Shown in pieces: positions 10,427 to 25,400 of a DNA stretch of 64,000 nt (positions are counted from its first letter, which is position 1; each line of letters starts with the position of its first letter). Position numbers and translations under genes: made by a program. Below the pieces are notes generated by a model. The model saw only the letters and a list, made by a program, of their open reading frames with translations. It did no database searches and was not told the origin of the DNA. Source of the DNA: Procambarus clarkii (lineage: Eukaryota > Arthropoda > Malacostraca > Decapoda > Cambaridae). Location of the stretch: NCBI RefSeq assembly GCF_040958095.1, contig NC_091233.1:20304824-20368823 (forward strand), in the 5' to 3' direction.

Positions 10427-13400
10427 GTAAGCGTTGTTGAAAATTGGTATAACTAATTTTTTTGCAACTAATCTGAAAACTTTTATAAGCCTTTATGCCT
10501 CACAAGGATTTTAATGTTTTATAATTTTTCACTATACTTTGTACTTTCATTCATTATTCCTAAATAATCCAATCAACACATGAAATGAAAGGAGCCATAT
10601 TTTGGTTTGTCCTGAACCTTTATCAAGTCGTGATATGAAGATGATTGATGAAGATTAAGCCACCTAAGAGGTGGCACGGGCATGAATAGCCCGTAAGTGG
10701 TGGCCCTTTTGAGAAATTACCAGTATCAAGAGATTGAAATTGAAATTGAACCAGTATACCAGTATCAAGAGATGGTACTGGAGATCTGTGAAGGCGCGTG
10801 ACTGCACCCTGCATGACGGGAGATGTCTTCCGGACCAAATGGTGACCAAATGGTCGGTGATATGAAAGTTGGTGAGAGTTAATATAAGGCAAGAAGGAAA
10901 GGTGAGGCGAGGGGTAAATGGAACAGTTAAGGGTTTAACATATATATAACATTTTTGACAGGGATGTGGACAAACGGTAAACCTGACAGTGCAATATAAA
11001 CCTGATGAGTACAACCGCTTTGAGGCCAAAATCCATGACCTCAAGCAGCAGATGATGTCCGGCACTCTGAGAACCACTCAAAAACGCAGTCTCTACGTTA
11101 GGTAATATTTCCTTGTGCATATTTAGCAGCCTTAGCTTGAGTGCGATTAAATAGAAGGTAGTTTTGCAATATACTAGACAAATGCTGATATTGATTACAG
11201 TACTTCTTTAGGGACATGTACGTACATTGAAAATGATTATACCTTAACCCTTTTGTAGCTGCTGCTTGTTTTATGGTTAGTTGCCACAGATGGTGAAAAT
11301 GGGTTGAAATTATTTTAATTATACTGTGTTGCATTATAATGCATAATATTCATTGTAATACATAATACTGTACATTAATTATAATTGTTTTCATAATTAC
11401 AAAAACATTCTTTTAAAGCACCTTATCTCACCGGGAAAATGATTGTAATTGGGAATCTAGCCCGTTCTCGCAAGCATTCCCAGAGTCAAGAAACTGTCGT
11501 ACTTAACTGCCTTATTCTAACCTACCAGAGGACCCACGAACTTAAAATGGGAATTATGTAAATTTCGCAAGTCGCTACCATTTTCTAGAACGACAGTTAT
11601 TAGCCTTGGTAAAGTTTACGTCAAAATGAGACGTGCTATTAAGAGGATGGGTAGGTGAATTGGCATTGAAAACATTGATTCAATGTTGATTTGAACATTA
11701 CTCGATTGATTTTTGCCTGCTGGGTTGAGACAAAATTCTAGTAATCAATTGTCATACTGTGAAATAAGTAATGGTATTGTTTTCTAACAGTCATAATAAC
11801 ATAGGATAAAAACCCACACTAGGTGACATTGTAATTATAAGGGGTGAAGGATAGATGAAATTGTTTATGTAATAATATAAGTTGAGATCTGATAAAGACC
11901 TTTTGTGCCTTCTGTAATGCTTTTTTGCGCTACCGCTCACAGAATGAGTATCGGAGTGCATAATAAACTAGCCGCCTCTGATGGTACAGTAAAAACAAAA
12001 CAACTTAATGTATTTGTGAATTTTATGTATGCTGTGAAAATATGTGTTATATAGTTAATCTTCCTTCAGAGCTCTGTTTGACTATGATCCCAATCGGGAT
12101 GATGGTTTGCCTTCACGTGGTCTTGCCTTTAACTATGGAGAAATTCTTCACGTTACCAACGCTTCTGACGACCAGTGGTGGCAAGCCAGACGTGTCCTGC
12201 CGTCAGGCGAGGAAGAAGGTATGCACAACAACTGAAATGTGTCATGTTAAACGGGATTAAATTAATTTAATTTTCATATTTCCATATGATAAGTTTGCTT
12301 TTTTTTTTACAGTAGTGACCATTTTTCTATTAATATCTTGCAATTTTAATGAGATTAATTTGTTATATAGGAATAGCTGTACAGTACTAATATTTGGACT
12401 ACTTGCATAAATCAGTGGTATTCATTCCTTTAGAAGCCAGAGAACCTTTGTGTGACACAAACAATTACAGTACTAGCTCCCTAAAGATGAGTTAGTACTG
12501 ACTTAGAGTATGTTAGCTTAGAGTATGTTAGGAACTTAGAGTAAGTCTATTTATACTTGTATATTCATTGTAATTTTGATGTACATGGTTTAGAAACTGT
12601 ATGGACATTTGATATGCACAAAAATATAGTACCAGTGTCAAAAACATTCACCATTATAGGCATGTGTATGGTACTGTATTGTATTGTATGACTACAAGCT
12701 TTCTTGATACTACTTATCCGGATATGCCAGTTATTTATTTTAGGTTTATCCGAATAAAAGTAGTAATAAAGTGGTGAGGCGTGCAGGAGGTCAGAATGAA
12801 AAGGTGCAATAAAGTGGATGGGCTGAGTTTGCCCAGCGACTGTACTGGGCACTGGACACCTCCTGTCCATGGGACGTCATACGTCTATGGCCCTCTTCCA
12901 CCACCTCTAACCCCCCCCCCCTCCTTCCCTTTCCACCGTCTCCTCCCCCTTCTTCTGCCTCCTTCCCCTTCTTCCACCTCCTCCTCCCTCTCTTCCACCT
13001 CTCCTCCCTCTCTTCCACCTCCTCCTCCCTCTCTTCCACCTCCTCCTCCCTCTCTTCCACCTCCTCCTCCCTCTCTTCCACCACCACCTCCCCCTCTTCC
13101 ACCACCACCTCCCCCTCTTCCACCACCACCTCCCCTCTTCCACCACCACCTCCCCCTCTTCCACCACCACCTCCCCCTCTTCCACCACCACCTCCCCCTC
13201 TTCCACATCCTCCCACTCTTACTCTTCCACCCACCCTCTGCCTCCCTTGTAATGTTTTTTAATAAAAAATTAAATGGTCATTTCTGTATTATAATTCTCA
13301 CTAATGCTATGTAGCATTATTATAGTATTCTATATAATTTGGTACCTCTCTCGTCTCCTCTATAGCAAGTACATTTTGAGACGATCCCAGTAGTTTAGGT

Positions 13401-16400
13401 CGTAGTGAATAATAGCTGAAAGTCCAGTTTACAGTCAGTTCAAACCCAGAGTTTGAAGAACACTGTACTAATTACACACTGTGAATTCATTACTCATTGT
13501 ATATATTACAGCACACTGTAATCATTACAGAAAACTGTGTTCACTATACCCCCATTGTTTCTCCTCCACTTTGGTTGGATGGTAGAGCGACGGTCTCGCT
13601 TCATGCAGGTCGGCATTCAATCCCCGACCATTCCTTCCCCTGTCCCGTCCCAACCTAAATTTCCTAACCTTACCTAAATTTCTTAAGATGCAGGTAAGGT
13701 GCAAGAAGCGACGGTCTCGCTCCTTGCAGGTCGGCGTTCGGTCCCCGAACGTCCAAGTGGTGGGGGTCACCATTCCTTTCCCCCGTCCCATCTCAAATCC
13801 TTATCCTGACCCTTTCCCAGTGCTATATAGTCATAATGGCTGGGTGCTTTCCCTGATAATTCCTTTTCCTTGTATCCTAAGATATGCTGGCAAGAGGATA
13901 ACGTTCTTGATTGCTCTCATTTAGTTAAAACAAATCAAGTTCAACTCTGAAGGCCACTTTAATAAAATATTACTTTATTTTGTGTTATGCTATGGGAGCC
14001 TTGTACCCTGGAAACACAAACCGTAACTGTCCCTATTTTCCGCTTGTTACAGCTTGTAATAAAGTTGTTACATCTTGGCTTAACGTGTTTATGACGTATT
14101 AGAACGTTGATACAAATTGCTATATTGGTTGTTATAACTAGTTAGGTGGTGTTAAAACTCGTTCGAACGTTGTAGCAACGTCGTAGTTTTGTTGTGTGTT
14201 TGGTGGGTATAACTTTTTTTTTTATTAGTACTGTGTTTACAGCTGGGGTTCATTTTTACAGGTACTACAGGCATCATTCCCTCTAAAGCCCGTTGGGAAA
14301 AGAAACAAAAAGCGCGACTTCGGTCTGTAGCCTTCCAGGGCAAGAACAACAATGACGCTCGGGTTAGTAACTACTGTACAGTAATTATAATGTATAATAC
14401 ATGGCTATTGTATTTCTTCTATTTCTATTTCTTCAAGTTTTTTCTTGTAAGATAAATGATGTATAAAAGTCAATCATTGTTGTAGTAGAAACGTTTACAA
14501 GTTTCTTGTGTACGCTACTTCATAGATTAATTTATTTCCAGCAATCGACGCTAGAGAGGAAGAAGAAGACTTTATCATTCAGCCGAAAATTCCCGTTCCT
14601 GAATAAGAGTAAAGATGACAAGTCTGAAGATGGTTCAGACAATGAGCGTGAGTACCGGTTGTTGTATTCCAAACTGTGCATGGCCTTGTTGATTGGTTTT
14701 AATTTGATTTTTTTTTTTATCCAGTGGTCACTAGCAGGAAAAAATTCTGCACATTTTATGTCAAGCAGGTTCTATAACACTTCTACTCATTTCATGTTCT
14801 CTCTCAAGTTTATCTTGTATTAATACACCTAGTTCCGAGACTTGGTGTACTGTTCTCAGTGTACAAACACTGAAGGTTGCAAAAGTAATGGCATTTCTGA
14901 ATATGTCTGATGTGTCTGAACTCAAGCCCTCAGGAGAGCGAATCCATTCTTAAAGGATATTTCACATTAAACGGTGCAATGTAAAATTAAATGAGGACAC
15001 GTTTCAATGAAAGTTTCTCTCTCATACATACATATTCCTGGCTCACTGGTGGCAGCATGTCATGTATAGTACCTGTATAGTACTACAGACTCGGCTGCAC
15101 TCCTCCCACCTACCACTTGGGCTGGACGGTAGAGCCACGGTCTCGCTTCATGCAGGTCGGCGTTCAATCCCTGACCGTCCAAGTGGTTGGGCACCATTCC
15201 TTTCCCCCGTCCCATCCCAAATCCTTATCCTGACCCCTTCCAAGTGCTATATAGTCATAATGGCTTGGTGCTTTCCCCCTGATAATTTCCTCCCTCCTCT
15301 CCTTCCACCTACAAAACACTGGAAAAAAAAATTATGCAGCACCCTTCAAGAGGCTGCGTCCCATGATAATACAATTGGCTTTTGCAACCCTTTGTGTTCA
15401 TGTCTTACAAGTGATCTTAGGTGGTAAATAACACACCTTTGTAAAATTGTTTACTTTAAGTGTATTATAAGAGAAAAGAGGCGCCACTAAAGTCATTGCT
15501 TGTTAAATAATGATCAACTAGCTTGAAGTTGCTGTTGATAGAGACGTTTCGCCATGCATTAAAGGTAGGGAGTCTTAATTCTGTGATCAATATGGGAAAA
15601 CTGAAACCTTTTTAAAGTCTGGTTAAGAAAGAATAGTTACCTACTTCTTATTTATCTCAATATTTTATATGATGATTGAGACAGGTGCATTCTCCACAGC
15701 AAACTTCTCATAATCATTGCTATTTTGATTAAATATATCGGGTATTTAACTTATCATGGTGACGTGTTGGAAATATTTTGTTTTATTTTGATACGTCAAA
15801 GAAATCACTATACATACAGTATAGCATTTAAAGTCTTATGAATTCAGAATTATTTCAAACCAGCTGGAGGCACTTAATGTGAATCATATAGTTAAGGTAC
15901 TCAATATAGAAGCACACCACCAATATGGTGTGATGTTATTAATATATCTGATATTATTAAAACAAGCTATCATATCTAATATTAAAACAGTGAGACATAT
16001 GATGGAAAGCATCTATCTCGTAAGTTTAACATGATCAAACAGATTGTGATGCTGTTTTTTGGTGATGTGGTCAGCATGTTGGGATTTTCCAACAAATATT
16101 ATAAGAGGAATTTCAGACAACTCTGCAAACTATTCACACAGAACAGAGGAGTCACCCACACTACCTTGAAACTATTTAGTACAGCACTGATCACTTCAAT
16201 CAGGCATCCTGGGCTCAAATTCACGAAAGCACTTACGAATGTGTACATCTTTCCTCAATCTTTGACGGCTTTGGTTACATTTATTAAACAGTTTACAAGC
16301 ATGAAGACTTCCCATTCAACTGTTGTTATTGTTATAAACATCCTCCTGGTGCTTCCGAGCTCATTAACTGTTTAATAATTGGAAACAAAGCCGTCAAAGA

Positions 16401-19400
16401 TTGAGAAAAAAGATGTACAGGTTCGTAAGTGTTTGCGTAAGTGCTTTGGTGAATCTGGCTCCTGGCCCCTGCCATCAGCCGGGTCCCCATCTCAGTTCTG
16501 TTGTCGATTTTATGGTACTGCTACCTGTAGAGCTCCAGTTTGCCAGATGTGGGCAAGCTCCCTCTGCTTCAAGCTAAGTGCAGGAAATTTCTGGACATCA
16601 TTCATTCTGCAAAGGTCATTTACTTGTTTGCGTATTTTAGTATTACCTTCATGAGTGTGTTTTCTCTCTGGACTTTCAGGATTGAACAGCTTCATTTCCT
16701 GTTTGACCTTCCGCATGAGCGCACTTTGGCCCAGATTCTCCTGCTGTTACTGGCTAGAACTTAGATGGTGTCTCTGGACCTACAAAATGCATATTTGCAT
16801 GTCCCTATACATCTCAGGTTCAGAGACTGCTTGGATTTAGTTGTAGGACGTCAGGCTTACTGCTTTAGGGTTCTTTCCTTTGGCTTAAATCTGGGGAAAT
16901 TTCTGAATCAAATTTTCCAGCTCGCTTCCAGGATAGCTGGAGGAAGTCCTAGTGGTTCCGTCCCAGGTTCACACTAGGCTAGGCCTACAAGACTGGGAAT
17001 CACAGTTGGCTTCTCATTTCCTACCTCCTGTGGCTTTACTCCATCTGTAGCTTCATCACCATCAAGTGTCAGATCTGCCATGGGTGACTGCCAGTTGGTC
17101 GAGCAGTTGTGCGGGGGCCTGAACTTTGACTGCATGGTTTTCCTACCAGGCAAGGTTTGACTCTTGGCATTGTACTGGTTTCTCTTATTCCACCCATTCC
17201 TCTGTTCCTGGGACTGGTTGGATTGGGTCCCGCCTGTGCTACATCAGTTCTTGCTTTGCCAACTTAATCTTTTGGCCTTTTCAGGGTTTGGTTTTGTGGC
17301 ATCATCCTCCTCTGTTTCTCAGTGTGTTCATGGATACCTCGGCTCCGTAAGCAGCCGCGTCTAACAGCCTGGTTGATCAGTCCAGCAACCAGGAGGCCTG
17401 GTCGACGACCGGGCCGCGGGGACACTAAGCCCCGGAAGCACCTCAAGGTAGCCTCAAGGTAGGTAGCTCTGGGTTGGGGTTTCGTGACCAGCACTCGCCA
17501 GGTCACCCAGGCTTAGTCGTTGTGTGTGCTTCTTTGGGTGCACAGTATGGTACTGTGCATGGTTTGTGGGGGTGTGTGGCATGCCCTGCAGTGGGATTGG
17601 CTTCCTCCAAGTCCTGTGCTTCACTCTGACTGCTTCCCTGTAGTTCATTGCCTGAACCAAAGGGGGGGGGGGTCACTTTGGTCTATTGCCCTGTGGAGCA
17701 GAACACATTGGGTAGTTCGGCTTCTGGATTCTCAGGGTTTGGTTCTCTGCGTGCTTCACATGTAGGGTGTGTCCAACATTCTAATGGATAGGTTCTCACT
17801 TTTGTCCCTTTTCCACAGTGGACTAGTGATGACAGTTCCTTCATTAGCTCTGTGAGACAGTTGGTTACCCTCTTCGCATTGGCTTAGAACTACCTGGCTC
17901 TCCATCTTGGCTTCTCTCCTACATGGCTTCATTCTTCAAACATGAGGCTTTCACAGTGGTTGCTTTTCGACTGGACTGGTCTAGATAGAAAGATTTACCT
18001 TTCTTCCACAGTTCAGTTGTTGCTTTGGGCTCGGTCCTTTCTAGAGTTGTACTCAGGGGAAGGTGATCCTTCTGGGTCCTTGATGGCCAGCCAGCCTTGG
18101 TTTGCTGCATTTTTTTTATTCTATGTCAAATCCCAGGAATTTTCCCATGGCTCTGGCTCTTTCAGCCGATCGGCCTGAAGATGTATTTCCCTGGTTCGAC
18201 CTCCTCTGCTCCACGTATCTGGAGTTTTGATGCTGGTCTGTTGCCATTTGTGTGGCTAGTGGCTGGTTAGTTTGTTGATTTCCCACTGCATCTTTCCTTA
18301 CAGCAGCAGTATAAGGTTGCCTGGCACTCATTTTGCCATTATCTGTCCCTGTTGTCTTTCTTCGGTTTCGGTCATGGTCTTCCTGTCCTGTTTTTTCTTG
18401 GTTGTTGCTTGACTGGTATCTTATGCCTCTCGTCATTCAGTGTTGAGCAGAGCTGCTGTTGCTTGCGTTCTGTGTCAATTCCTTCATGATGGTGTTCTGT
18501 CCCACAAGTTGTCTTGTGTGTTTTTCACCTCCAACCAGCTGATGGTTCTCCTGAGCTATCCTAGTCTCTTGGCAGGGATTTGGTCTTTCTTTTGTCCCCT
18601 CGGTTTATGGTTTGCCCTTTGGCTCATGATATAATTCTCGAGGCTGTGTTTTTGTTGGATCTCCTTTCCGGCAGAAGGGATTGAAAGCTTCAGGCTCTTC
18701 TCAGAAGATGGGGATTCTGTTCTTTTGGTCTTAGTGGGCAGTTTGTTTGCAGCCCTCTTCTTTTTTCTGGTGAAAAGTAAGTCAGCTGGCTTCTGGAGGG
18801 GTCCTTTGATGATTGATGCTTGGTTGGTTCGGCCGGAGGTGCATCATTTGTCGTGTCCAGTGGCGGCTCATCACCAATACCTTTAGGCCACAGGTTCTGT
18901 CTTTGTGGACACTTAGTTGGTTAACCCCGTTTCCTTGGTGCCCATTTCCAAGGCTCATATCTCCTGGGTCATCTGCAGTGTCATTTAAGTCCAGCCACCT
19001 TGTGGTCCACTCCTCAGACTCAGGATGGAGATTTTAGTATTCTAACGAGTTCTGAGGACCCATTATTTAATGTTCCCTGTTGGCCTTGTGTTACTTCTGG
19101 GGTATGTCTCCCAGCTTGGGTTCTCTTTTTAAATTGTTGTACCTGCCACCTTTCCTCCTTCCTGGTAAGTCCCATTCTCATTCTCTGTAGTTGGTTAGCT
19201 AAACCTCCAAAAACATAACATAATGAAATGAATCGGCACTGGTAGAGTGCCGATTCATTTCAGTGTGCCGATCGGGAGGCTGATCACCTCAGGGAGGTGA
19301 TCGGCCGGGTACAGCTAGTAATAAATAATAATACTAATTCATTGTGTCAGGGGAAAGGAAACCAGAGTATATTCAAACACGTTGTGGCTTATATGGCGAA

Positions 19401-22400
19401 GATGCACAGGTTTCGTAAGTGGTTGTATAAATGATTAATCCCGACCCTGGTTCATGGACGATGGTACCATATCTTGAGATGATTTCGGGGCTTTAGTGTC
19501 CCCGCGGCCCGGTCCTCGACCAGGCCTCCACCCCCAGGAAGCAGCCCGTGACAGCTGACTAACTCCCAGGTACCTATTTACTGCTAGGTAACAGGGGCAT
19601 TCAGGGTGAAAGAAACTTTGCCCATTTGTTTCTGCCTCGTGCGGGAATCGAACCCGCGCCACAGAATTACGAGTCCTGCACGCTATCCACCAGGCTACGA
19701 GGCCCCTGGTGGCTCCCTGATTCCCTCCCTCCCTTCCAGGTTCGTCAGTTCTTTGATGGGTTGTTCATCAGCTTAAGAACTGAGATGGGGAGCTGGCTTA
19801 TGGCAAGGGCCAAGCCACCAGGTGATGACAATCAGTACTAATGAGTTTTGAGCTAGATTGAGTGAATTGTTTCTGTGTGAATTGTTTGCAGAGTTGTTTG
19901 GTAGTTTTAAGGCTTCAATTTTTGTGAACCCTTCAGTTGTCTGTGAAGCTTCGCTGACTTTTAGATTCTCTCCTGGTAAGGTGGTGAATTGTCACTCATG
20001 GTCTGTGCCTCTGTGAGAGGGGAGGTGTTGGGGGGCCAGGTTCTGACGCTGGTCCTCAGTAGGCCAAACAGAACTTCCGCAATTGGTGTGATCCCATTAG
20101 CTTGGAGCAGTCTCGGCAAGATAACTTCTGGGAGCTACTGGAGCTCTACCAGAAATAGGCATTTCATTACATTCAATGGTGGGCTATTTCATCGATGCTA
20201 TTGTGAAAGACTGCCACATAGTATAGAGCAATGCTCGTAGTGTCCCGTCTTCTCAGTATTGTTATGTAACTCGTTTGAAACTACAGTACTGACAGTTTTG
20301 GACTCCACCACCTCACTTGTCTAAAGTTAAAACCATCTACCACTGTGTGTATCCGTTCTTGTGTTCTCAATGCTGGGTCACAGATTATGTTACCAATTAA
20401 TGTGGAAAGAGATGAGGTATTTAATGCACCCTGGCCTTGAAACCATGCTGTTGCTTTTAATCTGATATAACGATCTTTAAAGATTATCCTCATTTGTATG
20501 GAGTAAAAGTAGAATTTTGAGGTTTCAGTTTTCCCAGTGGCTTTCTGCCTTTCCAGTGGTGTTGTCATTAGCTTTGAATGCTTTCAGTATGCATTTCAGT
20601 ATTGTACTCGACTAGTAAATGGTTCTACATGCAACATGTGTTGGACATTTTTATAACCACCTGTAGAGGGACATCTCCAGGATGGACACAGCATCATCAT
20701 GCAGGCGATGAGTCACAATAACGTGGCTAAAGTAAGTTGACCAGACCACACACTAGAAGGTGAAGGTACGACGACGTTTCGGTCCGTCCTGGACCATTCT
20801 CGATTGTGAAACGTCGTCGTACCTTCACCTTCTAGTGTGTACCTTCACACTAGAAGGTGAAGGTACGACGATGTTTCGGTCCGTCCTGGACCATTCTCGA
20901 TTGTGAAATGTCGTCTTACCTTCACCTTCTAGTGTGTACCTTCACACTAGAAGGTGAAGGTACGACGACGTTTCGGTCCGTCCTGGACCATTCTCGATTG
21001 TGAAACGTCGTCGTACCTTCACCATCTAGTGTGTACCTTCACACTAGAAGGTGAAGGTACGATGACGTTTCGGTCCGTCCTGGACCATTCTCGATTGTGA
21101 AACGTCGTCGTACCTTCACCATCTAGTGTGTGGTCTGGTCAACAGCATCATCATATTTTTAGGACAGACAAATTGAGGGGTTTGGCAGTTTATCACTGAT
21201 TTTTAAGACTATTACCCCCTGTTTGTCTTATGTGCTCAATATATATTTTTGGCATTCAAAGTATTTGCTTCACGAGTGTCCCCATTCCAATGTTGACAAT
21301 TATCACGTTTCCTGCTATTCTATTGTTTCTAAATTGTAATATTTCTGTATGTATCGTATGTTCTGTTCATGAGATTAAAAATGTGATGTAATTGATGTTA
21401 CAACACAAATTATCATGTTTTTTGACCTGTTATTTTTGTGAGATCTATTGTGTTGACATCCTGATAAGGCTGTTAATGTCCCCCTACATGTTTACTGCCA
21501 GTGTTTACAAAAGTGCAAACAAATTTATTTTTTGTTTACAAGTAAAATGCATTTATTACAAGGTCTTTAGAAATGCTGAGCTGTTACAGATATATTTATC
21601 TAGTTCAGTATAAAGAAAATGCGAGATTGAAGCAAAATAAGTTACTGTATATACAGTATAGTACTGTATTGTACAGCACTGAGAGGTGTACTCCACTTCT
21701 CGGAGTTTAAAAATAGTGAGCTTACTTGAGTTTTGAACTATGTTCATGGCTAATATATACTACAGTAGTTAGTTGGTCAGTAGGGTATTGTGGTGGTCTT
21801 AATAACCCGCCAGAGGTTTTGTCAAGCCTGGCCTCGGGCTGCGCTCAGGAAGTAGAATAACTCTTAAAACCCTCTCCAGGTATGATCCAGGTAATTCCTT
21901 AAGCCCAACTACAAATCAAACATTGTCCATGTAGGTTTGCCATTAAATTATCTTTTCATTTAAATAATGGAACTTTAATCAGTAAAAGTATTGTAATTAG
22001 ATACTGAACTATAGGTACAGTACCCTAAGCTGATGAGCAAAATCTTCAGTTCTAGATGGTATCAGATTCATACTTTGCTATATTTAACCAGTTACATTGA
22101 AGATGTTACTTTGCAAAGGATTACTTTAAGTTTATATGCAGGCGATGAGTCACAATAACGTGGCTGAAGTATGTTGACCAGACCACACACTAGAAGGTGA
22201 AGGGACGACGACGTTTCGGTCCGTCTTGGACCATTCTCGATTGTGAAACGTCGGCGTACCTTCACCTTCTAGTGTGTACCTTCACACTAGAAGGTGAAGG
22301 TACAACGATGTTTCAGTCCGTCCTGGACCATTCTCAAATCAACTTGAGAATGGTCCAGGACGGATCGAAACGTCGTCGTCCCATCACCTTCTAGTGTGTG

Positions 22401-25400
22401 GTCTGGTCAACATATTTAAGTTCATACTTAGCTTATGGGGAATCGTTAATTACACTTTTAAATCGTGTATAATGGATTTCAGGTATGTTTTTCTGTTTTA
22501 TTAATTATAATTTGCATGTATACATAATTAACAATTGTGTGCATATACAAACATTTAATTTTAGCATCTAACATTTTCATTACAATATCTATTGGCAACT
22601 CAGCATTTAAAGCCATTATGGAAATGTATTAATAATGCATCTTTTGTGAACATTTTGTGTTTAGAAAAAAAAAAAAGAATTGATCACCTAGATAGTTAAT
22701 GTGATTGGTTGTCGAACTCAAATTATTTGATGTAATTGGAGCTGGGTGACCAGTCATTAAACTGTTGGTTTGAGCAAGACTTCATTTTGTCCATTACGCT
22801 CATTGTTTCTGTGTGCGAAGAATAACACTTGCTCTTTTTACATCATTTCCCAAAGTCGATGAGGACTTTGAAGGTAAGAGTTTTCCCCTCACTCTGTTTC
22901 GTGTATGGTCTTTTTATTTTCAATATTTTTTCCTGCGAATTTGTACATTGTATGTTGTAGCTTTGCAAAATGGATGTGTTTATACATTTGAATGACTTTG
23001 GCCAATTAGCTGTTCAGTATGTTTTTCACTTTTAAATTTGCAAGAGAAATTCAAACCAAATTGGTTGCTTACCTCAATCCATTTCAATAGTCATGCCAGA
23101 TGCTGTCATCGGTGCAAATGTTTTTCATTGGCTGGGGGGGCCTGATATTGTTCTTAAGTGGTGGGTTAGCGTATGTTTATTTTTTAAATGGTGGGTTACC
23201 CTATGCCTATGTTTTGCCTGGGTTAATGTGATGTTCAGAAGGAATGCTATTTTCAGTACAAATTTTCTTGAACAGCATTCTGCAGCTGTGGTTTGTTATG
23301 CCAGCTAACTAAAACCTACTGAATCAGTTTGCATGATTTGCTTAAGAACCTGTCACAAGATTTGCTTGAACGTGTCCAGAATTCCATATCCTCGTTAATT
23401 TATTTTGCACCCGCTTCCTATATTGATTAGTATGAAAATAGATTTTTGTGCTGCTTATGAAAATTCCTTTTCTGTGGCGTACACTTTGGGGTTCACTAAA
23501 GCATGATCTAACTGACCTCTGGGTAGAATCTGCCGCAGTAGGGACGGGTTACGTTGTACTCCGGTGCAGTGGACAACCTTACAAACATGCCCATTGTGTT
23601 GTACTGGTCCTAGAGAGACTGAAGTATACTTAGTCTAGCCTAAAAGATGAACAGGAAAGTACTTTATATTAAAAAAACTTTCCAAGCACAACTTGGCAAG
23701 TTGCTCCTGATTAATTACTGAAGAACTAAATAAGTCACTCTCTGCAACCAAGTGGCAGGTTGCTAGCCACTGCCGGAGGCAGAACCCAGTGAAGGAAAGT
23801 GCTGGGGGGCAGAACAGATGACTTTTGACGTTAAAAAACAAAAAACCTTCGAATTCACTAAACTGCACTAAACTGCACTAACTGCCATTGTCAACAAAAT
23901 GGAGACTTAAAGCATAATGAAAAGGAGACCGGACAACCATGGCTCGAGTTCCACGTAAACCCTAAGCCCCGTCCAACGAGAGAACAAGAACAAGTGAGAG
24001 ACGATCTTACCTGTACAGTAGAGAAAAAACAAAGCCACAAAATCTCTGCCCAGTAGTGATCTGGTGTGAACAAACTTTGCTTTACAACCATAGATTGATG
24101 AAGATAAAACTATGCAAAACTTGGAAATGTACTACTAAATTAAAGGGCATGAAGTGGCTAATGTAGAGGAAAAATCCAGAGGTGTACTGCTAGTACACCT
24201 CTGAACTGGTACAAGGCAGGTCAGACATTAAAATTAGCTATGCTTGGCAGAAAAGTATCTAGGAACTGCTAATGTAGTAGGAAACTGAAGTTTAGAATTA
24301 CAATTGCTTGAAGGATGAAGTAAACGGAACAGACGTAAAGAAAATAACTCTGGTCAGTTGATGGTTGAAGTCAAGACACACATTGTACATAGAAAGCAGT
24401 CCACTAATGTAACATGTACCCATTATACAAAAGAAGCAAATTTTGTAACGATAATACAGAACTCTTTATTGAAAGGACGGAATGTAAAGAGGGCGGGATG
24501 AAGAGCTTAATCATGGTATCTGCACTTGCATTTGGCTGTGGTTGGAGGTACACCAGTAAACTAAAGAAATATTTAGTAGTTTGCCGAGGCATAATTTGGA
24601 GACATGTTTTTTTTTCAACTTGCACCTATGTAAAGGCTTTAATTTAATGTAAAACACCTTTCAATATACAGTCTGGGCTGGTTTGATTATTCTCCAGTGT
24701 CTCCTTTATACCCGTAGTTTTCTCTAAAAACAATTTGAAATGCACTGTTGCATCGATGTGAACAGTTGGCCTGCCCTGATGGTGGCAGATTTTAAGCAGA
24801 AGTTAGTAGAATCGACCTTTTAAAGGGCAACTATGTGGCAATATCTCAGAGGAGTGAAATTGGCTTGTGTTTAAGCTGTGTGTCCTTTATAATATGCATG
24901 ACTTCAGGCTAACTCATACATTATTTATGTATAGTATTTGCATTGATACATATTTGTTATAGAAAACTGATATTCTTAATCCTCTCCTTTCTTAAACTAA
25001 ACATGTAAGTAGAATTCCAACAAAACAAGTTTTTTAAACAATTATTATCCATAAGTATTGTAGTTAAGAATTTGATTAATTAGTTAAGAGTTAGAATAAG
25101 AATGGGGGTGTGTGTAGAGCCTTTATAAATGGAATTTTATTATGATAATACATATTCAAATACACACCTTGTATAATGTACAGTATTAATTATTTTGCAA
25201 GTGTACTGCTGCTGTATGTAAATACTATATAGTCGAGCTCACTTGTCTTTCAATGATTAACACACGATTTTCTAACGGTATAAACTCTGGTTGATTATCA
25301 GGGATTATCAGGGTTGATTATCAGGGAGGGGTACTTTGGTGGAATGGTTAGCAGTAGTAGTAGTAGTAATAATTAATACAGTAATAATAATAATAATAAT

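Noticed and set aside
12781..13314. Pro/Ser-rich and Glu-rich frames
   Set aside because: Polypyrimidine microsatellite in a dlg1 intron.
20666..20732. Possible dlg1 exon after cctgtag with a gtaagt donor
   Set aside because: Most of it is the conserved head of the foldback element, which recurs elsewhere; the donor-like gtaagt is part of that repeat.
20701..20742. Hammerhead-ribozyme-like fold in the foldback head (gatgagtcac ... gtggctgaa)
   Set aside because: A 5-bp stem forms, but the required CUGAUGA and GAAA core bases are not present, so I do not call a ribozyme.
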